From IMG/VR virus record IMGVR_UViG_3300036046_000009, positions 1 to 48,543 of that record: 48,543 bases of DNA; one strand, 5' to 3'. This stretch comes from a virus. The position numbers were made by a program, and so were the translations under genes. Below are positions 14,193-22,407 of the stretch, one piece after another; positions within the stretch are counted from its first letter, which is position 1, and the number at the start of each line of letters is the position of its first letter. Below the pieces are notes generated by a model. It ran no database searches, was not told the DNA's origin, and was given only the letters and a program-made list of their open reading frames with translations.

Positions 14193-17100
14193 CAGGATGT
14201 CCCCTGAGCCCGATTGACTGCTCGGCCAATGTCAGACGCGATCTGGTGTCTTGCACGGCGGAACGAATCAGGATTCGGCGTCGTGATGTAAAAGTTGATG
14301 ACGGGAGAAGAACTCTGGCCTCCTGTGTCCGCCGACAAGCCAAGACGCCCATCCGGCAAGCGGGTCAGCGGGAACACCGCCTCCGCCCCTTGCTCTCCAA
14401 GCAAAGCGGAACCGTTGGCCATTGGCACCCGCGTAGGCGACCGCACGATTCCGCCTGCCGCCATAGGGGTAATGGCTCCACCCGCAACTACCATCCCTTG
14501 TGCAGCAGGAGCAAGGAGCCCGCCGAAGATGCCAAAGAGGCCAGAGCTGATCGCAGAGGCCAGAGGCTTGCCGACGATCTCATTGAACAACAAGCGGTAG
14601 ATCGTCTTCAGCAGATCATTCAACGCCTCGTTAGCGTTCTTCGCCTCGATGACGATGTCTCCCAGAGCGTACGAGAAAGCGTCACCGATGTTATTTGCAA
14701 GTTGCTTGATCTGAGCCATCTTCTGCAGCAGGACCAGCTCCTTTTCAAGCACCGTGAGATAGCGTCCCATCGCAGCGACGTTGTTGTCGAGTCCGTACTC
14801 TTCCGCCTGCCTCAGAGCGATAGCGATCTCTCGCTGATCGTTGGAGAGATTGACCAGACGAATGTCAGAGCGGACGTTGGCAAGGTACTCCTCGTACCAA
14901 TCGTTCCCGCGTGCCTGTTGCAACAGATAGAGCTCTTCCTGAAGAACGTCGAGATGCTCTCGTCCATTCTCGATCTGAGCGTTGAGGATGACCGCCTCAG
15001 CCTCTCGAGCGAGATTCATCCGCTCTTGAGCGGCAGTAGTCTGCCCGACGAGGAGCCGTTCCCACCGCAGATCAGACGCCCATCCGTTGAGGAGTGCGAT
15101 TCCTTCCTCACGCTCAGACGAGAGCTCCTGCACCGCGTCCGTTGCTGCGATGACCTCTTCGGTCGAACGCTTCATAGCGGTCGCCACCTCTGTCTCGGCG
15201 TCCGCGGCGGCAAGAGCCGTCTCACGCTCCAGACGCAGAGCATTGGCTCGCTCAGTGATGCTCTGAAACGCCGAGACTGGATTGAAGAGCGTGTCGATTC
15301 GCTTGCCGATGTCCGTTGACGCGAACGCTGCCCACGCCGTTGAGAAGGCTTCCCATCCTTCTTCAGCCGCCGTCTTCAGTTCCTGCACCCAGTCCTTGGA
15401 GAAGTTCGACACCGTGCGATCGGCGAGCTCCGATCCAATCGCCTCTGGGTTGAAAGCATTGATGAGATTCATCGCTCCGACGGCAATGGAGGCCTTGTTG
15501 GTCCAGTCGATGGACGCAATTGCCTTCACACCCGAGACGATGGCATTGAACACCGCCGAAAATGCATCCTTCATCGTCATGAAGGACGCGATGGAGAAGT
15601 TCACCGCTCCACTGATCGCAGACTTCCAATCGGAGCCAAAGTAACCGAGCAGGATGTCTGCGGCGGTACCGATGTCCTTGAAGACACGCACCGTTGCGTC
15701 CTTCGCGGCAGTCAAGATCGGAAGCAACGTCGAGTTCCAGAAGAGCCTCGCCACGTCAGCAGCGAACTTCAAGACCTCAACAAAGTGCTCCCAAGACGCC
15801 GTCAAGAGATCCATGACCGAGAAGGACTTGTCGCCCATCTCGATAATCGAATCCTTGAAGTAGATCAGCGTAGCAACTCCGGCGGAGATTGCCGTGAGAA
15901 GCAAGCCGATCGGATTCGCGGCCATTGCAAGTGTCAAGGACTTGACCGCAAGAGCAACCGTTCGGACGCCCGATGCCAACAGAGCAAGAGCAGGAACCGC
16001 GAGACGTGTGATCGTCGCGGCGGCGAGAGCCTCCATGATGCGAATGAACTCTTGCACCTTGTCTCGAGACGAAGCGATCACGCCTCCGAAGTCCGTGAAT
16101 GCAACGAGAAGCGAGTCGCGAAGGAAGTAGGTAGCGGTAACGAACGCTCCCGACAGTCCCGAGTCTCGTCCAAGCACGAGCACAATCTCACGGATAGCGG
16201 CAAGGAGCCTGCCAAGTGCTCCAAGAGGAGTCTGGGCCATGATCTTGGCCAGCTCCGCCGTGGAACCCGCCATTTCGTGTTGCTTGCGGACGTACTCGTC
16301 GATCTGCTCAGCGTTGTCTGCCAGAGCAAGGGACGCAGACGCGGCTTCCACGCCGAAGATTCGGACCGCTTGCACGGCAGACATTCCTCGCTCGCGGAGG
16401 AGAGCGAAGATCTCGGACATGGAATGGAGCTGCGGATTGACGTCGTCCACCGAGACGCCGAGCTGCTCGAACGCTCCTCGGGCGATCCTAGAAGGATTGG
16501 CAAGTGCTTCCAAGACTGCACGGACTGCCGTGCCGCCCTTGGCTCCTCGGATCATGACGTTGGACAAGACGCCCAGCGTCGCATTGACTTCCTCGAGACT
16601 AAGGCCGAGAGCATTGGCGAAAGGACCGGCAAACTCAAGGGCCTTGGCGAGGTCCTCCACGTCTGCGGAGGACAAGTTTGCAGCAGACGAGAAGGAGTCG
16701 ACGACACGGGTTGCCTCTTCGGTAGTGAGACCGAACGTCCTCATTGCCGCGATGAGGATCTCAGAGGAGCGACCAAGATCCAATCCGTGAGCCTGAGCAA
16801 GAGACAAGACTTCGTCCACGGACTGGATCGACTCCGTTACGGTGTATCCAGCCTTGCTGAGATTCAACATCGCTTCGGCAGCCTGCGTCGCGGAGTACTG
16901 CGACGTGACTCCCATCACCCGTGCCGCTTCCTCAAGACGCTTCATGTCAGCCGACGCGGCTTGCGTGACGCCTTGAATCTCAGCGAGACGTTGCTCGAAG
17001 TTTGCTACTTGTGAGAAGGCCTCCTTTGTTCCGTAGCCGACGGCAATGCCCGACGCTGCCCACGCGAGCACACTCTTCAACGAGTAAGCGGACTCTTGGG

Positions 17101-17254
17101 CAGCCTTGGCGAATCTTCCGAACTCGTCTCGGTTCTGCTTGAGAGCTTGGTCGACACGCTTGGCACTCTTCTGGACGTTATCCGTTGCTCTGACGAACGT
17201 GTCCGCCCCGTCTTTGGCCTTTCGAGAATCGATTGCGAGTTGCAGCGTTGGCAT
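14192..17254 (-). CDS. Tail tape measure protein
   Basis: A 1020-residue protein, the longest in the window, as expected for a tape measure. Helical N-terminal text leads into the TP901-type core: SGIAVGYGTKEAFSQVANFEQRLAEIQGVTQAA, ATQAAEAMLNLSKAGYTV, FAGPFANALGLSLEEV and GAKGGTAVRAVLEAL. Several hydrophobic segments between about 410 and 460 could act as membrane-active parts during DNA injection. The C-terminus has an acidic/Gly patch (ALLGEQGAEAVFPLTRLPDGRLGL) typical of these proteins. Length predicts a tail of roughly 150 nm using the usual 0.15 nm per residue. It overlaps the frameshifted chaperone gene by 77 bases. Confidence 0.93.
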   Translation of the reverse strand: MPTLQLAIDSRKAKDGADTFVRATDNVQKSAKRVDQALKQNRDEFGRFAKAAQESAYSLKSVLAWAASGIAVGYGTKEAFSQVANFEQRLAEIQGVTQAASADMKRLEEAARVMGVTSQYSATQAAEAMLNLSKAGYTVTESIQSVDEVLSLAQAHGLDLGRSSEILIAAMRTFGLTTEEATRVVDSFSSAANLSSADVEDLAKALEFAGPFANALGLSLEEVNATLGVLSNVMIRGAKGGTAVRAVLEALANPSRIARGAFEQLGVSVDDVNPQLHSMSEIFALLRERGMSAVQAVRIFGVEAASASLALADNAEQIDEYVRKQHEMAGSTAELAKIMAQTPLGALGRLLAAIREIVLVLGRDSGLSGAFVTATYFLRDSLLVAFTDFGGVIASSRDKVQEFIRIMEALAAATITRLAVPALALLASGVRTVALAVKSLTLAMAANPIGLLLTAISAGVATLIYFKDSIIEMGDKSFSVMDLLTASWEHFVEVLKFAADVARLFWNSTLLPILTAAKDATVRVFKDIGTAADILLGYFGSDWKSAISGAVNFSIASFMTMKDAFSAVFNAIVSGVKAIASIDWTNKASIAVGAMNLINAFNPEAIGSELADRTVSNFSKDWVQELKTAAEEGWEAFSTAWAAFASTDIGKRIDTLFNPVSAFQSITERANALRLERETALAAADAETEVATAMKRSTEEVIAATDAVQELSSEREEGIALLNGWASDLRWERLLVGQTTAAQERMNLAREAEAVILNAQIENGREHLDVLQEELYLLQQARGNDWYEEYLANVRSDIRLVNLSNDQREIAIALRQAEEYGLDNNVAAMGRYLTVLEKELVLLQKMAQIKQLANNIGDAFSYALGDIVIEAKNANEALNDLLKTIYRLLFNEIVGKPLASAISSGLFGIFGGLLAPAAQGMVVAGGAITPMAAGGIVRSPTRVPMANGSALLGEQGAEAVFPLTRLPDGRLGLSADTGGQSSSPVINFYITTPNPDSFRRARHQIASDIGRAVNRAQGTS

Positions 17255-17950
17255 CTTTGCGTTCCTTAGCCCACCTCATGAACTCTGCATCAAGACTGCG
17301 GACAACTTCAAAGAAGAGACGGCGATCGTCAGGGTGCGAGATGCAATGCAGATCGAGCCAAGCGACAACTTCGTACAACGGGATTGCGTGATCCGCAGAC
17401 CACGCAAAGCGTAGAGCCAGATAGGCATCGAACAAGTCGGGAAAGTCGATCTGAGGTCTTCGGCGAAGAGCCTCGATCTTGCGTCCTTTCCGCTGAAGAT
17501 GTTCAAGCCGCTCTGCGTAAGGTCCCCAGTCAAGGGACCACCGCAGAGCTACTGTGAGTTTCCCACGATCCTCTGAGTCTGCTCTCCGCGGTAGAGATTG
17601 ACGTTCTGCGAGAGCTCAGTCACGAGGAGGCGGAAGTCCCGCACTTCAAGAAGGAGCTGGTACGCCTTCTCGCGAGAGTACGGGATGTCCTTCCCGTCAT
17701 CGTCCTGAAGGTTTCCCCAGTTGAGCAGGATCGCTTCGGCCATTGCACGGCAGAGAACGTCTTCAGACGCTTCCTCGGAGATCGTCCCTGTCCGCACTTG
17801 CGGAAGCAAAGGAGCTCCAAGACGTCGGAGTGCCTCCAGAAAGCGGGGATTGCCCGCACGGGCGATGCGGAGCTGGAGGCCCTCGCCAGCGTCCACCCAG
17901 ACACCATCTTCCTCTGCACGGCGATCAGTACGGAACTTTGAAATACGCAT
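17178..17950 (-). CDS. Tail assembly chaperone fusion (gpGT-like, -1 frameshift)
   Basis: The long product expected if ribosomes slip -1 at GGGAAAC (17564-17558): 131 residues from the first frame plus 126 from the second, about 257 in all. I translated the -1 frame from the slip site and found no stop before 17178. It contains LDWGPYAERLEHLQRKG, DLFDAYLALRFAWSADH and VAWLDLHCISHPDDR. This mirrors lambda G/GT and most siphoviruses, where the G part binds the tape measure and the T part binds the tube protein. The second frame has no convincing start codon or ribosome site of its own before the T domain. Confidence 0.85.
17521..17564 (-). other. Programmed -1 frameshift signal
   Basis: The heptamer GGGAAAC at 17564-17558 is read as GTG GGA AAC in the zero frame, a canonical X XXY YYZ site. 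The zero-frame stop TAG follows at 17551-17549. Eighteen bases after the heptamer, GGTCCC and GGGACC (17539-17534 with 17526-17521) can form a small hairpin that may stimulate slipping. Confidence 0.85.
17549..17950 (-). CDS. Tail assembly chaperone (gpG-like)
   Basis: A 133-residue protein starting MRISKFRTDRRAEEDGVW, the product when no frameshift occurs. It has the usual features of this class: small, with an N-terminal beta part (GLQLRIARAGNPRFLEALRRL) and a helical C-terminus (YQLLLEVRDFRLLVTELSQNVNLYR). It lies between the major tail protein and the tape measure, the standard siphovirus position. AAGGAA precedes the ATG. A hairpin at 17972-18005 separates it from the tube gene and may lower its expression relative to the tube protein. 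Confidence 0.85.
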   Translation of the reverse strand: MRISKFRTDRRAEEDGVWVDAGEGLQLRIARAGNPRFLEALRRLGAPLLPQVRTGTISEEASEDVLCRAMAEAILLNWGNLQDDDGKDIPYSREKAYQLLLEVRDFRLLVTELSQNVNLYRGEQTQRIVGNSQ

Positions 17951-17971
17951 GAGATTCCTTGTAGAAGGGAT

Positions 17972-18005
17972 GCCCTCCCCCGCTGGCTACCAGTCGGGGG
18001 AGGGC
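17972..18005 (-). terminator. Hairpin between tail tube and chaperone genes
   Basis: A perfect 10-bp stem (GCCCTCCCCC with GGGGGAGGGC) with a 14-base loop that can itself pair CTGG with CCAG. It follows the tail tube stop codon by 13 bases. There is no T tract. A partial terminator here would give high tube and low chaperone levels, which is what tail assembly needs. Confidence 0.65.
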
Positions 18006-18018
18006 CTCAGGAGAGAAC

Positions 18019-19170
18019 TCAGGAAAGACGAGCGATGCGGATGGTCACGTCCTCGGTCTCGTGACGGTACGCTTGCCAAGACATGTCCGCGATGATGTCT
18101 TGGTTCTGGCCACCGGCGACACGCTGCCCGCCCGTGAAGCGGACACGCGGGAACTCAATGACGTACCCGTTGGTCCCATCCCAGAGGATGATCGCAAGCG
18201 AGGTCGCGGTGAAGCCCAACATCTTGTCCATGACCGAAGACGAGTTGAAATACATCTGCACCGTGCCAGACACTTCGCACGTTCCTGCTCCAACGCTGAC
18301 AGCCCCGAGATCGGAGATCTGAAGTCGCGGACGCAAGTTGTTGGCGAGCTGGAACGACCAGGACGTGCAGTCGACCTCGACGTTGCTCTCCGTGATCCGA
18401 AGGACGTGGTCAATCGCGTTGAGAATCGGATTGGTTCCAGGTGCCGTGTAGGACGATCCGAAGGACGTTGTCTGAGACACTTCAGCCTTGCCAATAACGC
18501 TGAATCCACCCGTGATGAGGGACTCGGCGTTCACTGCCAGAGACATTCCTTCGAAACAGACGCCCGTGTAGCGAGCGAAGATGTTAGTCAGATCGTCGTA
18601 CTTCCGCTCGAAGTGAACGGAGTTGAGCGTGGTGCCGTTGACAACTTGCTCACCCATCTTGATCGTGACTGACGGACCGGCGGACTCCGTGATCAGCGTA
18701 GTTCCCGCTGTCACGGTGATCTTGCCGTTCGTCGGCTTGGTCACGATCTTGAAGACGCCGTTGTTTGCAGCGGTAGCGAAGCCAGTGACACGAATCCACT
18801 GTCCGACTTGCAACGTGCCGAAACCGTTCGCAGAGTCGTTGAAGGACTGGTCTCCAGACGCCGCAGACAGCGTCGTGCCAGTTACCGTGACCAGAGAAGA
18901 CCATCCTGCGGACTGCAGCGTCCACTGGAGGAAGTCGTTGTAGGACGTAGCGGAGAACTCGAAGTTGATGTCTCCGGCAACCGAGATGTTGGACCGGACA
19001 ACTTCTGCGATCTGGCGATCGCGACGAATCTCACCAGACGTCTCGACGGCAACCTCTTGATGGAGGGATTCCGACGTCAGTCGGAGCTCCTGAATCGCGG
19101 AGGATGCCGGAGTGGAGCCAAAGGTCGTCTCGACCTTGTAGGCCACCCGAATTCGATTTGAGTCAGACAT
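18019..19170 (-). CDS. Major tail tube protein
   Basis: A 383-residue protein starting MSDSNRIRVAYKVETTFG after a clear AGGAG site; an upstream in-frame extension lacks one. The opening is typical of siphovirus tube proteins of the Phage_tube_2 type (AYKVETTFGSTP, LRLTSESL, IRRDRQIAEVV). An inserted Ig-like domain is suggested by about residues 90-185 (LVTVTGTTLSAASGDQSF, GQWIRVTGFATAANNGVF, GKITVTAGTTLITESAGP). It lies directly upstream of the G/T chaperones and should polymerise into the tail tube. Confidence 0.85.
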   Translation of the reverse strand: MSDSNRIRVAYKVETTFGSTPASSAIQELRLTSESLHQEVAVETSGEIRRDRQIAEVVRSNISVAGDINFEFSATSYNDFLQWTLQSAGWSSLVTVTGTTLSAASGDQSFNDSANGFGTLQVGQWIRVTGFATAANNGVFKIVTKPTNGKITVTAGTTLITESAGPSVTIKMGEQVVNGTTLNSVHFERKYDDLTNIFARYTGVCFEGMSLAVNAESLITGGFSVIGKAEVSQTTSFGSSYTAPGTNPILNAIDHVLRITESNVEVDCTSWSFQLANNLRPRLQISDLGAVSVGAGTCEVSGTVQMYFNSSSVMDKMLGFTATSLAIILWDGTNGYVIEFPRVRFTGGQRVAGGQNQDIIADMSWQAYRHETEDVTIRIARLS

Positions 19171-19181
19171 GGGAATCGCTC

Positions 19182-19577
19182 CTAGGAAGCGAGGATGTCG
19201 TAGTAGAAAGGACAGATCGCATTGACCTGCCAATACTTGTCATTACGTCCTACGGTCTCAAGCGTGGGTGTAGCGAAGACGACTCCATCGTATGTCTTGC
19301 AGCGGAAGAACAGTAAGATGGTGTCGATCAGACTGAGATTCGCTTGGTCACCTTTGCCAAGAGGATTGTAGACCTGTAGCACAAGAGCTCCACCCTGCCG
19401 GAAACGCTTCACGCCTCCGGTCGAGACTTGCCTCTGCTCACCGAGCCGGATGGATGCACGGAGCTGTACGACGTCCTGCCGTACAACTAGATTCGGATCG
19501 TTGTCCCAGACAATGGGCGATACGTCTAGCAACTGCACCGTCGCCCGAATCGTGTTGGACATTGCTTCCAAGCTCAT
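19182..19577 (-). CDS. Tail terminator-like protein
   Basis: A 131-residue protein starting MSLEAMSNTIRATVQ, translationally coupled to the upstream gene through ATGA. The segment LRASIRLGEQRQVSTGG followed by GALVLQVYNPLGKGD resembles DUF4128-type and lambda gpU-like tail terminator proteins. Its position between the gp10-like connector and the tail tube gene is the usual site for a tail terminator, which caps the tube and joins the head. The assignment rests mostly on synteny. Confidence 0.65.
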   Translation of the reverse strand: MSLEAMSNTIRATVQLLDVSPIVWDNDPNLVVRQDVVQLRASIRLGEQRQVSTGGVKRFRQGGALVLQVYNPLGKGDQANLSLIDTILLFFRCKTYDGVVFATPTLETVGRNDKYWQVNAICPFYYDILAS

Positions 19578-20089
19578 GGGAACATCCGTCTCAATTCTGC
19601 AATGGAGATAGTTACCATTCCTGCAGGAGCTTGTGTTGAGTAACCGCTTCGCACGAGAACATTGCCAAACCGTCCCTTGCGAGGATCGCTAGAAGGACCG
19701 GGATTCGGCGGATCGAACTGGCCGAACTCAAGGACGCGGATGTACGGCACGTTGTTCGTGAGATACAAGACGCAGAACGGCACGATGGACTGGATGACCT
19801 TTGCACCGCTATTCAATGCGTGCTGCGTCGCTGCTGCCGCGTTCCCTTGTCCGCCAGAGGGATTAGGACGCCCAGCGTACGTCTCTCCAGCAGCGGGAAC
19901 GTGAAGCGTTGTCTGCCAGTTCCCGCGTGCCCGACCTGTATCCACCGGCGTCTTGCTGACGATGAGATTCAAAGCGTCCTGGGCGATCTTCTTGTGAACG
20001 AGCACAAGATCACGCTGCGTCATCGTTCTCGTTGCCTGTTGCACGGCACGGTTGAAGTCGTCGACGTTGGTGAGTGGTCCTCGGCTCAT
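19574..20089 (-). CDS. HK97 gp10-like head-tail connector
   Basis: A 171-residue protein with the family hallmark KTPVDTGRARGNWQ near residues 60-73 and a C-terminal half containing PYIRVLEFGQ, as in HK97 gp10-type minor structural proteins. A helical N-terminus (DFNRAVQQATRTMTQRDLVLVHKKIAQDALNLIV, broken here) precedes it. It is coupled by 4-base overlaps to genes on both sides. It probably helps close the head or dock the tail. Confidence 0.8.
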   Translation of the reverse strand: MSRGPLTNVDDFNRAVQQATRTMTQRDLVLVHKKIAQDALNLIVSKTPVDTGRARGNWQTTLHVPAAGETYAGRPNPSGGQGNAAAATQHALNSGAKVIQSIVPFCVLYLTNNVPYIRVLEFGQFDPPNPGPSSDPRKGRFGNVLVRSGYSTQAPAGMVTISIAELRRMFP

Positions 20090-20451
20090 TGCTCGATTCT
20101 CAACCCGAAGAGACAGATTTGCTCACCAGAGAAGATTGGCTCCACCGATGTGATCCTGAATGCCTCTGTTCCGATCTTGACAACCTGCCCAAGATACGGC
20201 GTGATCTGGAGCCCCTTGGCAGCGATGAAGATGTATGTCCCGCCGTGGACCAAGACGTCTCCCTCTTGGAGGAAGAAACGCTTAGGAGCAGGAGGAGACG
20301 CTTTGATGTCGTAGAACGTCTCGTCAGATTCGGTCGTGAGTCCTGTGGCAGGATCGTACGTCGAGAGCACCGTGCGGAACTGGACGGTCTTCCCAAACTC
20401 CTCAATGAGGTCTAACGCAACTTGCCGAAGTTCTGCGTCAAGAGTGGCCAT
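20086..20451 (-). CDS. Head closure / head-tail joining protein
   Basis: A 121-residue beta-rich protein. It has a helical start (ELRQVALDLIEEFGKTVQFR) followed by strands with DVLVHGGTYIFIAAKGL and GQVVKIGTEAFRITSVEPI, the pattern of phage head-tail joining proteins (stopper or head-closure class). Gene order (adaptor, this gene, gp10-like, tail terminator) supports that role. Stop and start codons overlap with both neighbours. Confidence 0.65.
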   Translation of the reverse strand: MATLDAELRQVALDLIEEFGKTVQFRTVLSTYDPATGLTTESDETFYDIKASPPAPKRFFLQEGDVLVHGGTYIFIAAKGLQITPYLGQVVKIGTEAFRITSVEPIFSGEQICLFGLRIEQ

Positions 20452-20960
20452 CAGCCGCGATCAACTTGAGAGGGCGTGATCAAGCTCCTCAACAGAGCGT
20501 CGATGACACGGTAGGACGGGACTTGACTGCTGCCACCAACGAATTCTGTCTCAGTCTCAAGAGGCCCTACCTTCTTGCGTGTCCGCCCGATCGTCCCAGG
20601 AGTCGTAAGGTCACTCATGAGTTCGCCGGTCAGAGCCCTGATAGCAGCCTCCGCCGTTGCATTCTTCAAGGCAGTCGGGATGTCATCGGACGCAAGACCA
20701 AAGCCGTCGTCGTCTACAACGTAGGCACGCGGCCAAGACAACGCTTGCGTCTCGTTGGAACGGCGTCCTCGCCAACGACTCCTGTACTTGTTGTCCAAGT
20801 ACGCTGTAGCCTTGCGAATAGCCAGCTCTTTCTCGTCTGTGCCTGCCTCTTGCCAAGTGGAATTGGCTACGAAGTTAGTGTTGTAGGTATCCGTCTCACC
20901 AACGCTGACGTACGCGTCAGCGTTGGTGAGACCGGAACCGTCTTCGACGACAAGCGGCAT
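20451..20960 (-). CDS. Head-tail adaptor, DnaT_2-like
   Basis: A 169-residue protein starting MPLVVEDGSGLTNADAYVSV, a sequence opening typical of the phage DnaT-like family (DnaT_2), which despite its name sits at the head-tail adaptor position. KELAIRKATAYLDNKYRSRWRG and ALSWPRAYVVDDDG are also typical. The C-terminus is positively charged then flexible. It follows the coat gene and a 57-residue gene and precedes the head closure gene, so I expect it to bind the portal ring. Confidence 0.8.
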   Translation of the reverse strand: MPLVVEDGSGLTNADAYVSVGETDTYNTNFVANSTWQEAGTDEKELAIRKATAYLDNKYRSRWRGRRSNETQALSWPRAYVVDDDGFGLASDDIPTALKNATAEAAIRALTGELMSDLTTPGTIGRTRKKVGPLETETEFVGGSSQVPSYRVIDALLRSLITPSQVDRG

Positions 20961-20963
20961 CGC

Positions 20964-21137
20964 TTACTTGGTCCTCTTCGCCGGCGTCTCGGCGTTGACG
21001 TCAGGCGGAGTCGCCGAAGGCACCTCCGTTGCGAGCTTGTAGCCACGCTCCTGGTAGGACGCGAGATCGTGCTTGTTGATGACGATGCGTCCGGCAGGGC
21101 CCTCGACTTCGATCGTCTCAAAGATTTCAGCAGGCAT
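20964..21137 (-). CDS. Small hypothetical protein after the coat gene
   Basis: A 57-residue protein beginning MPAEIFETIEVEGPAGRIVI, with an AGGAG site 8 bases before the ATG. The N-terminal 35 residues look folded (ending SYQERGYKLATE) and the C-terminus is Pro/Ala/Lys-rich. Short proteins of this kind, with a Y-x-x-x-GY-like helix, are common between coat and adaptor genes in siphoviruses. Too short for a firm assignment, but the ribosome site and tight spacing (3 bases to the adaptor gene) support it. Confidence 0.7.
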   Translation of the reverse strand: MPAEIFETIEVEGPAGRIVINKHDLASYQERGYKLATEVPSATPPDVNAETPAKRTK

Positions 21138-21168
21138 AGAGTCTCCTAGGGAAAGAGGCGAAACCCCA

Positions 21169-21188
21169 GCGTCCCAGCGAAGGGACGC
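21169..21188 (-). terminator. Hairpin after the coat gene
   Basis: A 7-bp stem (GCGTCCC with GGGACGC) and a 6-base loop, 23 bases past the coat stop codon. One mismatch and two more GC pairs extend the stem. There is no T tract. It may protect the coat mRNA end or cause partial termination. Confidence 0.5.
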
Positions 21189-21210
21189 CGGAGTGGAGTG
21201 AAGAAGACGA

Positions 21211-22338
21211 TCAACCGCCGAGACGGCAAGCGAGTTCCCGACGGGCGATCCCCGCACCGTAGAGAATGTCGAAGTCCCAAACCCACTGCTTCGCCTGACG
21301 GATGAGCTCCGCACGGAAGACGAGAAGGGTCTTGGGGTCCTGCACCGTCCACGTCGGATTCGGGGACATCCGGTCGAGTTCAGATGCCATCGAGCGATTC
21401 GCGAAGCCGATGGCATCGCGGTGGAACGCGAGATTGACACGGTGCGTTGCGACCTTCGCGATCGCGGCGTTGTCAGCGACAGTAGCCACGAGTGCAGGCT
21501 CGAACGCGATCGTGCCAGCTCCGCCAGCGTACGCGGCCGTGATGACGTACGACTGAGCGTGTCCCGCGAAGAAGATGATGTCACCTTCGACGAGAGTTCC
21601 AGTACCCGTGTCAACGGCCGCAGTCTTAGCTCCAATGGCAAGACCGGAGCCGTTGTTGACAAGGTAGCCGGAGCCCGTTCCCGCCGTGTGGAGCGGAACC
21701 GCGTCGTCAGCGAACCAATCGAAGCCGAGCTTGCGTCCGATCTCGCCTTCCGCGATGACGCGTGCGTCAGCGGACTGAGAAGCATCGCGGAACGGAGCGA
21801 GCTTCAGGAGGTTGACCTCCGCAGTGTTGTCCACCACGAAACGACGTTCGCCCTTCGGACAGAGCTGATCGGCAAGGATCTTGCGGACGTCCAGAGCCGA
21901 ATCGTAGTTGGACGCGAACGGAGTAGTCCCGGCAATGCCGGTGTATCCGTAGACCTTCTTGTACGCGTCCCAGATGGACTGGTTCACGGCGTTGCCGAGA
22001 GCCTTCATCGCTTCGGTCAACTGCATCGGCACGAAGGCAGCGTTCGCGTCGATCTCAGCGTAGTCCTTGTCCGTGAGATGGAACGTGACACGCTTCCAAC
22101 TGTTGAGCTGGATCTGCGTCGTGGTAGGCGTGGAGTCGCTCGGAGTGAGAGTCGGAGCGGGAGTGACGTCCGTTGCCGTCAGAGCAGACGGGATCGGGAT
22201 GTCGATCGTGCTGCCCTTCTTAGCAGCGTCAGTGGAGTAGTCAGAGTTGACAAGACGCGGCATCCATGCAGTCTGCCGCAGAGCCATCATCGCTCGCCCG
22301 AGAATCTTCGGGACAAGCGGTGTGATTGTGTTAGCCAT
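21211..22338 (-). CDS. Major capsid protein, P22 coat-like
   Basis: A 375-residue protein of the HK97 fold. The start MANTITPLVPKILGRAMMALRQ and the block VTFHLTDKDYAEI resemble the P22 coat protein family (gp5). RRFVVDNTAEVNLLKLAPFRDASQ and GFDWFADDAVPLHTAG are further coat-like stretches, and an inserted beta segment appears at about 225-275 (GSGLAIGAKTAAVDTGTGTL). It lies directly after the scaffold gene, which it would need for procapsid assembly. The ATG is preceded by AGGGG. The gene is flanked by small hairpins on both sides. Confidence 0.87.
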   Translation of the reverse strand: MANTITPLVPKILGRAMMALRQTAWMPRLVNSDYSTDAAKKGSTIDIPIPSALTATDVTPAPTLTPSDSTPTTTQIQLNSWKRVTFHLTDKDYAEIDANAAFVPMQLTEAMKALGNAVNQSIWDAYKKVYGYTGIAGTTPFASNYDSALDVRKILADQLCPKGERRFVVDNTAEVNLLKLAPFRDASQSADARVIAEGEIGRKLGFDWFADDAVPLHTAGTGSGYLVNNGSGLAIGAKTAAVDTGTGTLVEGDIIFFAGHAQSYVITAAYAGGAGTIAFEPALVATVADNAAIAKVATHRVNLAFHRDAIGFANRSMASELDRMSPNPTWTVQDPKTLLVFRAELIRQAKQWVWDFDILYGAGIARRELACRLGG

Positions 22339-22380
22339 GGGATGACCCCTGAGGGTGCGAGTGGAAATCTGAAAGAACTA

Positions 22381-22395
22381 GCGAGCCCCGCTCGC
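22381..22395 (-). terminator. Small hairpin between scaffold and coat genes
   Basis: A 6-bp stem GCGAGC/GCTCGC with a CCC loop in the 69-base gap between the scaffold stop and coat start. It is the only intergenic space in this part of the head module. It could stabilise the 5' end of a processed coat mRNA. Confidence 0.4.
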
Positions 22396-22407
22396 CGGCA
22401 TCCCGCC

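Noticed and set aside
17276-17533. Separate small gene between the tail chaperone and tape measure in the third frame
   Set aside because: The -1 frame reached from GGGAAAC covers the same bases and forms the expected T domain. The third-frame product is Ser/Thr/Leu-rich with no start signal.
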